64,000 nucleotides of DNA, taken from Punica granatum (lineage: Eukaryota; Streptophyta; Magnoliopsida; Myrtales; Lythraceae). The position numbers and the translations under genes are program-made. The DNA is taken from assembly GCF_007655135.1 (NCBI RefSeq), contig NC_045128.1, forward strand, positions 17,934,230-17,998,229, in the 5' to 3' direction. Below, in pieces: positions 24,869 to 41,300 of this stretch; within the stretch, counting starts at the first letter, position 1, and every line of letters begins with the position of its first letter. Under the pieces are notes generated by a model. That model was not told the DNA's origin. It searched no databases and saw nothing but the letters and a program-made list of their open reading frames with translations.

Positions 24869-25705
24869 GTAAAACGCAATAACCTCCCTTGACGTTTCTA
24901 AAAATAACACTCAATCCCATTTGTTAAAATAATATGCATTTAACCCCATTGACTTATTTGACCATGCCAATTTTTTTGGCAAAAATTCCAATCGGGCCAT
25001 AACTATTGAGTTTTTGCTTTTTAAGACATACATTTATCTTTTATCGAATAAGGCCCACATTATATAAAATGTTTATGTAATGCCTAACTTATCTTTTAAA
25101 ATATTCTTTAATTTGTATAATAAATAAAAAAATAGCAAGAAAAAGAAAGTTGAAAGTTTCGAACAAAACGAGAAATAAAGAGAGGAAGGGGTGGTGGTAA
25201 GCCACTACGGCACTCACCACCACCTCCTAGGAAACATCTTTGTAGGATGCTGGAGACTTCACTTGGGCGATAAGTGGCTGGAGGCGGGTGACCAGGGAGG
25301 GCAACAAAACACAATGAAAAAAATTATATATGCAGATAATAATTCACTTTTTGAATCGCATAACATCATTGAATCAATTATGGGCGACGGTGGCCCATCA
25401 CCAGTGAACATCGTTCCAAGTAACATAATTGAAGGCCTTTCTCTTCTTTCTTCCTTCTGTTTTCTCTAAATTTTATTTAAATGTAAGAATAATTTTATGT
25501 GAATTTGGTAGTCTTATTCAGTAAAAAGTAAATATATGATCTTAAGAAGAAAAAGAAATCAAAACCTATGGTCTGAATTGGTATTTTCCTTAAAAAGTGA
25601 TGGTTTGGTCAAAGAGATCAAATGGAGTTTAATGCATATTTTTTTAATAAATTGGGTTAAGTGCTATTTTTCTTAAATCTCAATGGAGGTTAATGCATTT
25701 TATCT
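24869..25705. mobile_element. Non-autonomous TIR DNA transposon (MULE-like?)
   Basis: The first ~100 bp (starting gtaaaacgcaataacctccc) match the reverse complement of the last ~120 bp (ending ggttaatgcattttatct) with scattered differences. The flanks are an 11-bp direct repeat 'tataatttaaa' at 24858-24868 and 25706-25716. Long inverted ends with a 9-11 bp target duplication fit Mutator-like elements. At 837 bp, with only a weak 92-residue ORF (25191-25469), it encodes no transposase. It lies 0.5 kb upstream of HSP60. Confidence 0.72.
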
Positions 25706-25716
25706 TATAATTTAAA

Positions 25717-26012
25717 TAGATATGTTTCTTTTAAAATTAGACATGTCAATTCAAATTATAAGATAAAATAATATATTATCTTTATGCTTTTAATTTTATT
25801 AATATTTTATAGTTTTTAAACCATTGGAACTATAATTCAACTATATACTCGCACTAAATTTACTGTGCAGCATGCGGGTTATCGCCTACTATCAATATCA
25901 ATAATTATAATTATATTAATTAATGAATATATTATGAAAATATTATATTAAATTAAGTGCTAGATTGAGAGCCAGGGGATTGGGGGCAAAAAAGTAATTA
26001 CGCAGATCAGCT
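25717..26012. other. AT-rich upstream region of HSP60
   Basis: Very AT-rich DNA with several TATA-like strings (for example 'tatattatgaaaatatta' near 25928) upstream of the HSP60 telo-box. It probably contains the core promoter; no single TATA box can be chosen. Confidence 0.4.
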
Positions 26013-26027
26013 AAAACCCTAAACCCT
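26013..26027 (+). promoter_or_regulatory. Telo-box in the HSP60 promoter
   Basis: 'aaaaccctaaaccct' is a double telo-box, a motif known from promoters of plant genes for ribosomal and mitochondrial proteins, often close to the transcription start. It is 190 bp upstream of the HSP60 start codon, followed by pyrimidine-rich leader-like sequence. Confidence 0.6.
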
Positions 26028-26037
26028 GTCTGCTAGA

Positions 26038-26047
26038 AGAATCTTCT
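26038..26047 (+). promoter_or_regulatory. Candidate heat-shock element core
   Basis: 'agaatcttct' fits the nGAAnnTTCn core bound by heat-shock factors. There is no clear third module, so it would be a weak site, and it may lie in the transcribed leader. The link to heat induction is inference from the identity of the gene. Confidence 0.3.
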
Positions 26048-26216
26048 CCTCCTTTGTTGTTGTTTTTCTTCTAGACTGTTCCTGAGCACCATTAAAACAC
26101 CCAGGCCACACCTCCCAACAAGCCCAGCGTTAGCCCCCATACTCACGACAGTGCATTTGCCGTTGAGCTGCTCCTCCTCTGTATACAACTTGACAGTCTG
26201 GTCCCCAAGCGCGACC

Positions 26217-30966
<4,750 letters not shown>

Positions 30967-31325
30967 GAGAGCCAAGGGGCAAAGACCGCCTCTACTTCTC
31001 CTAGGATAGTGTAACTGAAACCATTTGTTTGGGTAACATCCTTCTCTCATCTCATGAGTCTTCTCTCCTTTCCCCTAAGGCAATCATCATCAATGTAAAA
31101 CCATTGTGAGAGTTTTGGACGGGACGGCTCTAAAGAGGAATTTGGTTCTTGATTGGGTTTCGGTTTTGGTTATTGATAAATCCAGGCATAAAATGTGGTT
31201 TTTGCAAGTCTATATAATTTGTCTAGTGCATTTCTTTTTCTTTTTACATCTTTGTTGGTATATGACGTTATAACGTACCTACGGTAGAGTAGAGTACCGC
31301 AGCTGTGTGTGCTGGTGTCCCGGAA
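30967..31325 (+). other. HSP60 3' flank / probable 3' UTR
   Basis: Sequence after the HSP60 stop up to the start of plastid-derived DNA. It is T-rich with 'aatgtaaaacc' at about 31093 as a possible far-upstream polyadenylation element. The mature 3' end cannot be fixed. Confidence 0.5.
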
Positions 31326-33400
31326 TTCAAGAATTCTTGTTATATGCTCGTTCCAACCCTCAACTCTTTTTTCTAGGTTCATTGATATTGAATCAATTGA
31401 ATGCACTTCCAACACTTGTTCCATTTTGGAAGACCCTGTGTTATCTCGATTTTTCATATATAAATGTAACTAATGTATCTCTTTCGTAAAGGATTTCTCC
31501 ATAACGGCCATGAACAGTTGCTCTTGGAGTGGCTAAATAATGCTTAGCGGGATTTATTACTACACAGTCAAGATGAACAATCAAAACTTGATTTTAAGGG
31601 TGGTCTATTTTTGGCTATACATGCATTTTTCACAAATAAACTATCCAAGACCGATTATTGGAGATGTTTCTTCACAATATTTATCATAATTATTGTAAGG
31701 GAGAGAATAACAATTCAAATATAATCTGCATGGATCAAGATTATAAATCCTCCCATTTTCATCCATTAAATAATATTTTAAGTGCTTGAAAAGTCTGTTT
31801 TAAATTTTCAAGCTGCAAATATTTAGTTATTAAAACATGATTATTAAATTGTAAAATGAATAAAATTCACAATTTGAAGGAATGTTCCTAAAGAGCCAAT
31901 CGAATTCTTAATTTGAATTATATCATATTTTTTAATTGATTTATTTATCACATTGTGATATTTTTCATCAATGAATGGACCCATTTGAAAATAATTAGAT
32001 GATGACAAAATTATCAAAGATGGCCATTCCTTATTTTATTTAAGAAAGTGCGAATAGTTCCGTGATTTTGGCTAGGTGATTATTGAATCTTTGTCTTGGA
32101 ATAAATAGAACAAAAAGGATTGATATGGGTGTGATATGACACATTATTAATGATCAATCCTGAGCTTGACGGATCATTTCTTTTTCTGAGATACAAAATA
32201 GGGAATTTCACTTAGTCGATTCTTAGAAAATCTCGAATCAAGCCATTTGTACTTACTTCAACAAAGGAAGCACAGGCCTTTTGGATAGAAGAACTTTTTT
32301 CATCTTCATCCCAATTCAAAATTAAACAAGTTTGAACTAATCGAATACTTGTGCGAGAAATTTCCCAAATTGGTTTTTCATTTCCATAAACAATATAATT
32401 GACAACTTGAAGTTGCATATTATCCTTTTCTCGGAACAAATCAGGGAAAAGAGTGTTGCCAAATTTATACCATCCCCTATTTCATATGTCACTACGGGTC
32501 GAACTAAAACAAATTACTTTTTCTTAGTAGATGTGATCCTTTGGACATAGACCCAACTTTTCAAATTTTGTTTATACCTTAGAATTTGTTTTTCCTGTTC
32601 TTGGTGGTATCAGTGTCTCGATATCTTATCCGTTTCTCTAGGAAAATGGATATCTCCCGAAAAGATTTTTAACTTCAATCCTTTTTTTTTCTCTCCACTC
32701 GGACTAATCCGCCCACTCAGCTTCTTGTATTTAAAGTGATTTGTGTATCTACTCCAATCAAATTATTGTGTCGTACCATTATCGAAGAAGATGCAGGTAA
32801 AATATGTACTTCGGGAATGGAAAAAAATCGATCTATTTCATTTGGTATTTTTGCGTAAATTCTTTGATTCCTCGATACTTAATCAAATCCTCCTTTTTAA
32901 CCATTGAATGCATCCCTATAGTCCCATTTTTAGTAATTCCCGAACTCTTTCTTCTGTATCAAGGATCATCAAAATAAGCAAGAATACTATTTCTATGTAA
33001 AATACCCTTTATGGGTAGTTCAATCGATATACCCGAACGAGGCATTAGTTCCTTCTCTCATTCTTGAATCGATTGGAATGGAATGGCAAATCTATTTCTT
33101 CACCCTTTTGCCAATAAATCAGAATTCTCATGGAGGATAGCGGGATATGTGAGATTACAATGACCAGTACATATGATTCGATTAATTTTTAATTAATCTG
33201 GACTCCTATCTTCTTCTTTTTTACCGGGAAAATCATAACTACATAATTTTGATATGATTTGATCATTATTCAAACTGAGAGACTAGAAAGATATCTTCGC
33301 TTGACAGAAAGAGACCGAAGATTTATTTGATCTTGATCCTCATGGAGTGAAAAGGGGACTCCATTGGATCTGCACGAACCTCCCGATAATATCCATAAAT
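31326..33400 (-). pseudogene. rpoC2: Plastid-derived rpoC2 fragment (NUPT)
   Basis: The minus strand reads the C-terminal half of plastid RNA polymerase subunit beta''. Recognisable pieces: 31457-31330 with [19 protein letters not shown]; about 31800 with YLMDENGRI; 32439-32212 with [12 protein letters not shown] and [17 protein letters not shown]; 33230-33100 with the CTGHCN and LLAKRR region. The frame is broken by stops, frameshifts and deletions throughout (for example a stop after RDFLRID). It cannot make polymerase. It begins within about 360 bp of the HSP60 stop. The window is clearly nuclear, so this is a transferred copy. Confidence 0.92.
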
Positions 33401-33550
33401 TATTGTCATAACTGGCATTTTCGAACAAAATTGATCTATTTAAACCATGATAATTAGCAAGTGCATAAATATACTCCCGAAAAATAATGGGAATAGGAAG
33501 TCGTGATGTCGAGATCTATGTAGTTCTAAATATCCTTGAAATTCCTCCAT
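33401..33550 (-). pseudogene. matK: Plastid-derived matK 5' fragment (NUPT)
   Basis: On the minus strand the ATG at 33550 opens [14 protein letters not shown], the N-terminus of the plastid maturase MatK. After about 24 residues a one-base loss shifts the frame; the next frame continues [19 protein letters not shown] and ENASYDN. The matK sequence stops at about 33400, where it joins rpoC2 directly. The two genes are not neighbours in ordinary plastomes, so the joint arose by ligation or deletion before or after transfer. Confidence 0.88.
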
Positions 33551-33779
33551 TTCAAATTATCTTAATAAAGAAAAATAAGATTCTTCTTTCCTCTTCGCTG
33601 AACGAGGGATGGGCTTTGTTCTGGGGGGCCGCCTTGCACAGCTTTAGAAAGGAGAAAATTTCATAAAGTCAGTCTCTCAAACCTTTTCTATCTATCTTTA
33701 GAAGTAGGGCGAGAGAAAGTAAATATGATATTTGGTAAAAGATGGACATTGCTATATGTAAATTCAGGCGCATGGTCCA
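33551..33779. other. Unassigned sequence between NUPT and LTR
   Basis: 229 bp upstream of the matK fragment. I do not recognise it as the usual trnK intron region; it includes 'ggggggccgccttgcacagc'. No gene is supported. 'gtcca' (33775-33779) would be the target duplication of the next LTR. Confidence 0.4.
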
Positions 33780-34895
33780 TGTCAGCACCCCATTTTGGTC
33801 TATCAAGCAAACAAGGCTCATCAACAGTATACAATGCCATGACTCGAGTGTGGATACAGTTGAAAGGCTCAACAGAGCAAGAAAATCACTATTCACCTCA
33901 AGTCAGCAAAATTGAGCAGATGACATATGCACACGACAGAAGAACGACCTCGGTCATCAGAAGCCAACATAGTGACCAGAGAACCCAACAATATCCAAAA
34001 CCAGCATTTCCAAAGTTCACACGAACAATGCTATTTTTCGATAGTTCGCTCAACTATCAGAAAATAGTCAATATTGGACTCCAAAAATCCACTCCAATGC
34101 CAAACAGATGAAAAGTTTCTTCAAACATATTTTGCGAATCATCTGCTTTATACAGAACAACTTTCTGTATACAAACAACTTTTCAGTGAAAGTCCAAAAA
34201 TGCCGATTTCCCGGAGAAAAGTTAATTCCAAATGTCAGATACGGCCATGCCCCACAAGCATACAGAGCATGAAACAGTGCTTCAGATTGTCTCTTGGAAG
34301 TCACACAGACACTCCAAATGACTTCCGAGTGACAAAATGGGCATACCCCTCTTCGAAAATGCATAACCGGAGACTGTTCTGACGGAATTACGACAAACAA
34401 AGTTCATATTATATTACCCTGAAAACTCTAGCGGACAGACGCAATTGGGCAAAACAGACAGCAAAACCCTTTTCAGTTTCTCGAGTAACCTCTGAGGAGT
34501 AGAAAACGCCGTTTTCAACTGAAATCCATATCCGGAGGTCCTTTTCACTGAAACTTGACGCCGGATGCTTGCGCTACACAGTAGTACACACTCCAAGGCT
34601 TAATGTGAAATCTTCGGACTGAACCGCACAACGCGTCTAGGCCTCCTGAGCATTGCTTTAAAGGTCTCAGATACACTTTTCAAGTCCTTAGAGATCCAGT
34701 CTCGACAAACGGAGATTAGAGTGATTTCCGGAGCGCCCAAGCAACTCAGAAAGCAATATGAGAAATCCAATTTCGGACTCCTAGGACGTCTCCGGCTTCA
34801 CATTTGCATTACCGGTTTAAAGGTCAGTTGTTCACGTTGTCCAAAAATTCATGTCAAAATGACCAACATGGGATGTAGATACAAGATATATTGTC
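33780..34895 (+). mobile_element. 5' part of a family A LTR (fragment A3)
   Basis: It begins TGTCAGCACCCCATTTTGG and follows the E1 and E2 LTRs closely (for example 'atgactcgagtgtggataca' at 33840, 'agtgatttccggagcgccca' near 34720). At 34895, after 'gatatattgtc', it stops at the outer end of the E2 3' LTR, where E1 continues 'ataagtggg'. So E2 inserted here and the rest of this LTR lies beyond the right edge of the window. No polypurine tract precedes it, so it is a 5' or solo LTR. Confidence 0.85.
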
Positions 34896-37734
34896 TGTAC
34901 GGACCCAAATGTATTCTCGTTGGGGCCGCCTGCACGCGACCTGAAATCGTGCGGCTTGACGGATCGTTCCACCTTCCCATGGGGGTCGCGTGACGGACAC
35001 ACGTGAGAAGGAGTCGCCACTTACCATTTTATGACCCGGAGGTCGAGGGCAGATAAGTTACCGCGGGTTTAGGGGTATAGAACACCTAGTTATTGTTAAG
35101 GCATTGGTCTATTCGGAACTTGAAAGTCCGAATTCGGGGGTTCACATTACGTGCGAGCCTATATCCTACACGCCCTTTCGGTACTATGGTTTGCTATGCT
35201 TGCATTTTTATTTTATTTACCGCGTGCATTAAGGTACACTCGACTCGCACGTTTTGACACCGTAAATTCGGTGAGTTAAACAATGTCAATTGAGAAGTCC
35301 AGAGAAAAGTAAGCCTGCATGTCGGGGAATGGATTCACTATCTTTCGTTACAGTTCATCGAACCATAACGATTGACTCCTTGCGTGAACCGAAACCGCGA
35401 GGTTTTGAGGTTTACTTTCCTATGAGTAAACGTTGAATCGATTCGATTAACTCAACTCTCGAACCGTTCGCTTACTGAATGGGATTCTTACAATAATGAA
35501 TGTATAAACAAATCCTTACAATCTACTCTCAAAATAAATACAATAAATTACAAATTACAAATGATTGAATCCCATTCGGTTCGCTTTCGATTAATATTCC
35601 TCTCAATCATCGTGAGTTTAGGAAATAACCGAAAAAATGTAATTCAGTGGGCTCTCAGTGAATAGGGCGTTGAACCTGTGAGTGATGATTAGGGCGTTGG
35701 ACCCTGTGATCTATGATTAGGGCGTTGAACCCTAATATTATTCGGCCTAGAGATCAGGCTCGACCCGTATGGCAAACAAGTGTGGAAAGATAACACGCAA
35801 CACGTTAATAACAAACAAGGTATTTGTTATTTGTCAAGTGTACGTGTTTTAGCAAGTTGTTAATCCGGGGTATTTTGGCATGCAAATCCTACCCTAGACA
35901 AACAAACATGTGCCAATATTTTAGCATTCGGCTTTGGTTGGAAATTCTAACATATTGGATATCTGTAATCAGGTTTCGTGTGTGTGGATTGCTTTTACAG
36001 TGATTCGGTGTTATGACACTGAAGTTATACTGAATTAATCCAAACTTGTATTTTGACTCTAGATTTGGAACCTAGAGTTCCACCTAACCATTTTCTAGCA
36101 TTTGGTTAGATCGAGTGAAATGATTAGTCAAGTAATTGTATTTTGATACAGAATATCCAACTAGTACCCTGAACTATGCTAGGATGATAGAAACTCATCA
36201 ATGAGAATAAGAAAGGCTATGCAGATGAACCTACACCTGAACAGGTAGCCTGTTCATATTCCAATATCGTTTTGTTTCTATCAAGCTAACCCTAGGATAT
36301 CGCCAAATCAGAAAAATGATGTTATTGCCCTTGATTTAAAAATGTGCTTTCAAAAAAAAGGAAAACAACGCAATACGGGCCGCCTTGACCTATAACTGGT
36401 GTTGACCGATTCTTTGGATCTTTCAAGGTTATACGAGAATCTTGTAAGAGCCAAAGACTAGGTCGATCTATCCGGAAGTGGTCTAAAAGGAGCTTCTGTA
36501 TCCCGACCTGAATTACCTGAAGTCAGGTGAAACTCAAGTCAAAACACACAAGTTTCTCCTAGATGTCCATGTTACTTCGTATTGCATGTCTCGGGTTTGG
36601 AAGTAAGCGTATTTTGAAAAGGGCATTAACACCATTTTGTAATTCGTCGACGCGAGTTACAGATTAATGTCCAATTCGTGCAAAGTTGTTTAAATTGAAT
36701 GAATTAATCGTGTGAGCGTCCCGATTAACCCGTTCGTGAAATTAATGCTTAAGGGTTGTACCGAATGCATTAATTATGAAAATGATTCGTAACTTGGTGA
36801 CCAAGACGGGTCAAGAAAAACCGAGGATGATTCGGCCAACAATGGCCGAAACACCCTTTGGTCCTAATAGGCTCGAAAGGGTCTCCGAATTGCGAATCCA
36901 TGCATATTTTGGTTTGGAAAGACATTTCATGTGAGATTCTCGATATAATTAAACTTGCAAATTACACGAAATCTGAGAACGGATTTAAAACGGGAAGAGG
37001 AAACCTTATGAAATCCGAATAATTCCATGAGACTCTCGGCCAATTCTCCTTGGAGAAAGCCGAGAGGTCCCATGGCTTGTATTTGATTCCACGAGTTTTC
37101 CCGACTTGTTTTGAATCGTTTCTCGCATGCTCAAACATCAAACATGTTAAATAACACAATTTCGACGAAAGTTGGTATTGTCATGATTTATTTAACACAT
37201 TCAAACATGGAAGCATACACAAATATGTTATTTACGAGATCGATAAAACAATAATGGCTCCATACATGCGAGAACAATAAAATAAACTCGGAAACTAACT
37301 TGGATGGGGCCAAGGAGGCCAATCTTAACCCATAAAGAGCAAGCTAAGTCTCGGCCATCCCACTTAGAGACTTGGCCGAGAGCTTGCTTGCCATTTTCGG
37401 GTCAGGATGGTCTTCCTAACGATGATCCAAACCTTTTTCCGACATGCTAGCAAGTTATAAGGTAATAAACATGCATAACATAGCATGAAAGTACATAAAA
37501 ATTAAGTCTTGCAAGTTGAACATGCTTAGAACGCCATATTACTTCACAAACACACAAATAATGTAAAAGATCCTAACTTCTCTAAGTTGAGAAAGTTATA
37601 CCTAGCCTCGAGATACGAGGAAAGAGTTGGGGAAATGTTTGAGAGTCGGGTGACTCGGTGGTGCTCTCGGAAGAGCGTTCAGAGTTGATGACGGCACGTT
37701 CGGGCGAGCCTCGGCTGGACATGCACGGGCGTGC

Positions 37735-38015
37735 ACAAGCGCGGGAGGGGCTCGGTGACGGTGGTGACGGGCGCTGGTGCGCTGTGACAGACGCTGGTGA
37801 TACTGGTGGCAGGAGCGGGCGTGTGTTGATGATAGGCGCTGGGGACGCTGGTGACGGGCGTGTGCACGGGCGCTGGTGACGGGTGACGGGCACTGGTGAC
37901 GCGCTGGTGACGGGTGCTGGTTACGCTGGTGGCGGGCGCTGGTGGCGGGCACTGGTGACGGGCGCTGGTACGCGCTGGTGATGCTGGTGACGAGTGCGCG
38001 CGCTGGTGACGGTGC
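37735..38015 (-). repeat. GC-rich minisatellite in E2 LTR
   Basis: A run of 'gcgctggtgacggg'-like units of about 12-16 bp, imperfect. The corresponding place in the E1 LTR (about 5945-6015 reversed) has only a short 'gcccgcgcccgccccgcgcg' tract. The ORFs here, rich in Ala, Arg, Pro and Ser, reflect composition, not a gene. Confidence 0.75.
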
Positions 38016-38335
38016 ACTGTTCACCCGAGAGTGCAATTTTCACCCGAAATGGCTAAAACGACCCGAAATGATGAGCAAATGACTTCAAACTGAAAAACTG
38101 AGTTCATAATTGGAATCCTTGGGTCCAAAACATGTGGTCCATGAAGTTTGAGAAATTTTGAATATAAGTTGAAATAATAACCGCTATGGATTCCGACTTA
38201 AACTCTAAAGATTTTTGGCTTGGTTTTCGGCTTGCATGAGGTGATTTACTTGCTACTGGTTGCTAGGAAGTTGAGAGCATTTTCTAGAGGTAGAAAGCTA
38301 GAGAGAGCATGTGTGGATGATGAGTGATTAACTTA

Positions 38336-41300
38336 ATGACTGTCAGCACCCCATTTTGGCCCACCGGCTCCCCATGCGAGGATCCCCAACCGAGGCCCGG
38401 GGCACTATTCATCACCCGGCAATCGGAAGCCAATGGGCAGGCACGAGATCATGGACAGTAAGAGAAGAGCACAATCCACTGAGAGAGACGGAAGAGAGCA
38501 GTCAGAAGAACAGACGAACGAGGAATCCCGAAGACGGCGGAGCCGGCACTGTGGCACTATTCATCACTGAGTCACCGAAGCACCGAAAGGTGCCCAATAT
38601 GGGGCTCCAAAAATCCCCCTCAGTGCCAAAACGACCAATGACGCGTCCGGACGCATTTTCGGGACATCCTGCTTGAGCCGGGACACCCCGATCCCCCACG
38701 GACGCCTTTTCTGACATAGCTCCCGGGGTTCGCCCCACTGACTAGCAAGCGACCCCTCAAAACGGGCCTACAGGCACCTGGGGACCACCAGGGCCGGGGA
38801 ACAAGCTTCAGACAACCTTCCGGAGTCCGGCTCAGTCTCCCGAAGTACGTTTCAGTGGTCACGAACGCCTCCCAGCGAGCCTTCGGGTATTTCCACGGAA
38901 AGCAGAGACCACGAGGATCTCTGAGTACCTCACAATAATCTCCAAGCACCTCAAGGCATTCAGGGCACGCCGAGAAAATCCCGGTCAAGGTCCCTAGATC
39001 TCCCCGGGCCAACGGTCCCCGATCGAGGATGACGAGCCAACAATCCCTCACGGGGCAAAAGGATCGTCAAAATGAATGATAGGATGCACAAAGGTCAATC
39101 GGGGGTCGAGGGGCACTAAACTCCACTCCGAATGTCCAAACGAGACAAAAAAACCGACTCTCGAGGCGTCGAGTCGCCCAAACGTTCGTCCACACGACGC
39201 ATAGCGATATTAAGCGCATTCAAATCCTCGTCATTCAAGCATTCTAAATCCATAAATTAATTGGACATCGGAGATTGGACGCGCGCTCAATTAAGTTTCA
39301 AGCATTTCCCGGCTTTTCTCTCAACCGAATGGGACCCACAGCCTAGCCAAGCCAAGCCATCAAGCCACGGCTCAATCCCAAGCCACGGCTCAACCCTCGG
39401 CTCGAATGGACAGCCCCAAGCCGTCGGCTCCTCCCCTTCCACCGTCGGCTCCAAAGCCCCCCTCCACACAATTTGAATTTTGGCTCTTACACCCATCACT
39501 TCCTCTTACACACTCACATCCATCACCTCCCATCATCCATCCATCACACCCATCACTCCTCTTGCTTCCCCTACACTCAACATGACATTTTCCCCTCATC
39601 AATGCCCCTATAATTTCGGCAGCCCATGTTTAAGCCCTTTAACCACACTTAACTTCACTTAATCACACCGTTAGAGCTCCCTATAAGTTCCCTTTCATCA
39701 TTAGACTTAATCACTTCTTGATTCTCACTCTCTCTCAAGCCAACTTCTCTCTAAAATCCTCTCAACTTTCAGCCCACTCCCATAGCTCGTGCCACCCCTT
39801 GCCAAGGCCGAAACCGGCCAAAACCGCCGGAAAACCACCCGGTATTCCGGTAACCACCCGACCCGACTTAAACCAAAAATCACCAAACTCCCTAGCCTAC
39901 ATATTTTCCACCCCCTAAGTCCATTTCCGGGCTTAGATTATCCATTTGAGGCCTCCATCATCGTGTTCCAGCCGTGAAGAGAGTCGGGTCCCGATAACGT
40001 CACCCGCGTGATACCGAGCTTCCCGACGTGCCGTTTCTTCCCACGACTTCGGAGAGTCGTGCCATCACGTTCAAAGGGTTCCTCACAACCCTCACCCTCT
40101 CTCGTGAAGAGGTGGTCACGATCCGAGGGCCGATCAACCGTGCACAACCACCGTTCACTTGTTTCCCCCATACCGGGTTCCATTCATTTTTACCGAACTT
40201 TCTCTCACACTTTCGGGTTCATTTAGGCTTTGGCACGCTTGGGGCTGCCCACGGCCATCTAGATCCGTCTCTTAGGAGCCCAACGAGCCCGACCCCGCAC
40301 CGTGCCGTGCCCGGAGCTCGCGTGCCAAGCCGTTCTCCCGAGACTAGCCGCGGCTGTTTTCTCTCGGATTGCTCACTTCCGCAACTTCAAGCCGAGTCTT
40401 GCGACTCCCATGGCCACTTCTCCGACTCCTTCCTCGTGTTCCGAGGCTAGGTAAGACTCCTCTATGACTTAGAGAAGCTAGGTTCTTCGATATTTGTTTG
40501 ATATGGGGTGTTAGGGGCTCATTTCGCATGATTTTCCCTAGATCCCGGGTTTGGCCCTTGAGCAACTTCGTGAACCATCCGACTTCGAAATGAGCTGAAA
40601 TTTTTACCACAGACTCTTGATGTTATTTTAAGTCCCCACATAAAATTTCAGATTTTTCTGGGCGCCGGATCTCTGGATAAAAAATGTTTACCCGTTATTT
40701 CGGTATTCTCGGCCAGATTTCGATATGTCTCGTGAACCATCCGAGTTCTAAATGAGCTGAAATTATTATCACAGACACTTGATGTTATTTTGAGTCCCCA
40801 TACAAAATTTCAGATTTTTCTGTGCACTGGATCTCTGGATAAAAAAATGCTTACCCGTTATTTCGGTATTCTCGGCCAGATTTTGATACGTCTCGTGAAC
40901 CATCCGAGTTCGAAATGAGTTGAAATTTTTACCACAGACACTTGATGTTATTTTAAGTCCCCATACAAATTTCAGATTTTTCTGTGCACTGGATCTCCGG
41001 ATAAAAAATGTTTACCCGTTATTTCGGTGTTTCCGGTCTGATTTTGATAGATCTCGCGAACCATCCGACTTCAAAATGAACTGAAATTTTTACCACACAT
41101 TCCTGATGTTATTTTAAGGTTCCACACAAAATTTCATATTTTTATGGGCGCTGAAACTCCAAATAAAAATTATTTACCGAACTTTTCGTATATTCGACCA
41201 ATCAGATCACACTGTTTTTTTTTGGTCTAATTTAGCCCTCTCCAAACTGAACCTAGATCCAAAATAGACCCCTTGACCCTGATCCAACTCTGTTTTCATG

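Noticed and set aside
25191..25469. 92-residue ORF inside the TIR element
   Set aside because: There is no similarity to a transposase that I recognise, and it is short in AT-rich DNA.
31000..34000. A functional plastid-type gene
   Set aside because: The rpoC2 and matK pieces are truncated, frameshifted and joined to each other; neither can be expressed as a working protein.
37582..38036. Ala/Arg/Pro/Ser-rich ORFs up to 144 residues
   Set aside because: They are readings of a GC-rich minisatellite in an LTR.
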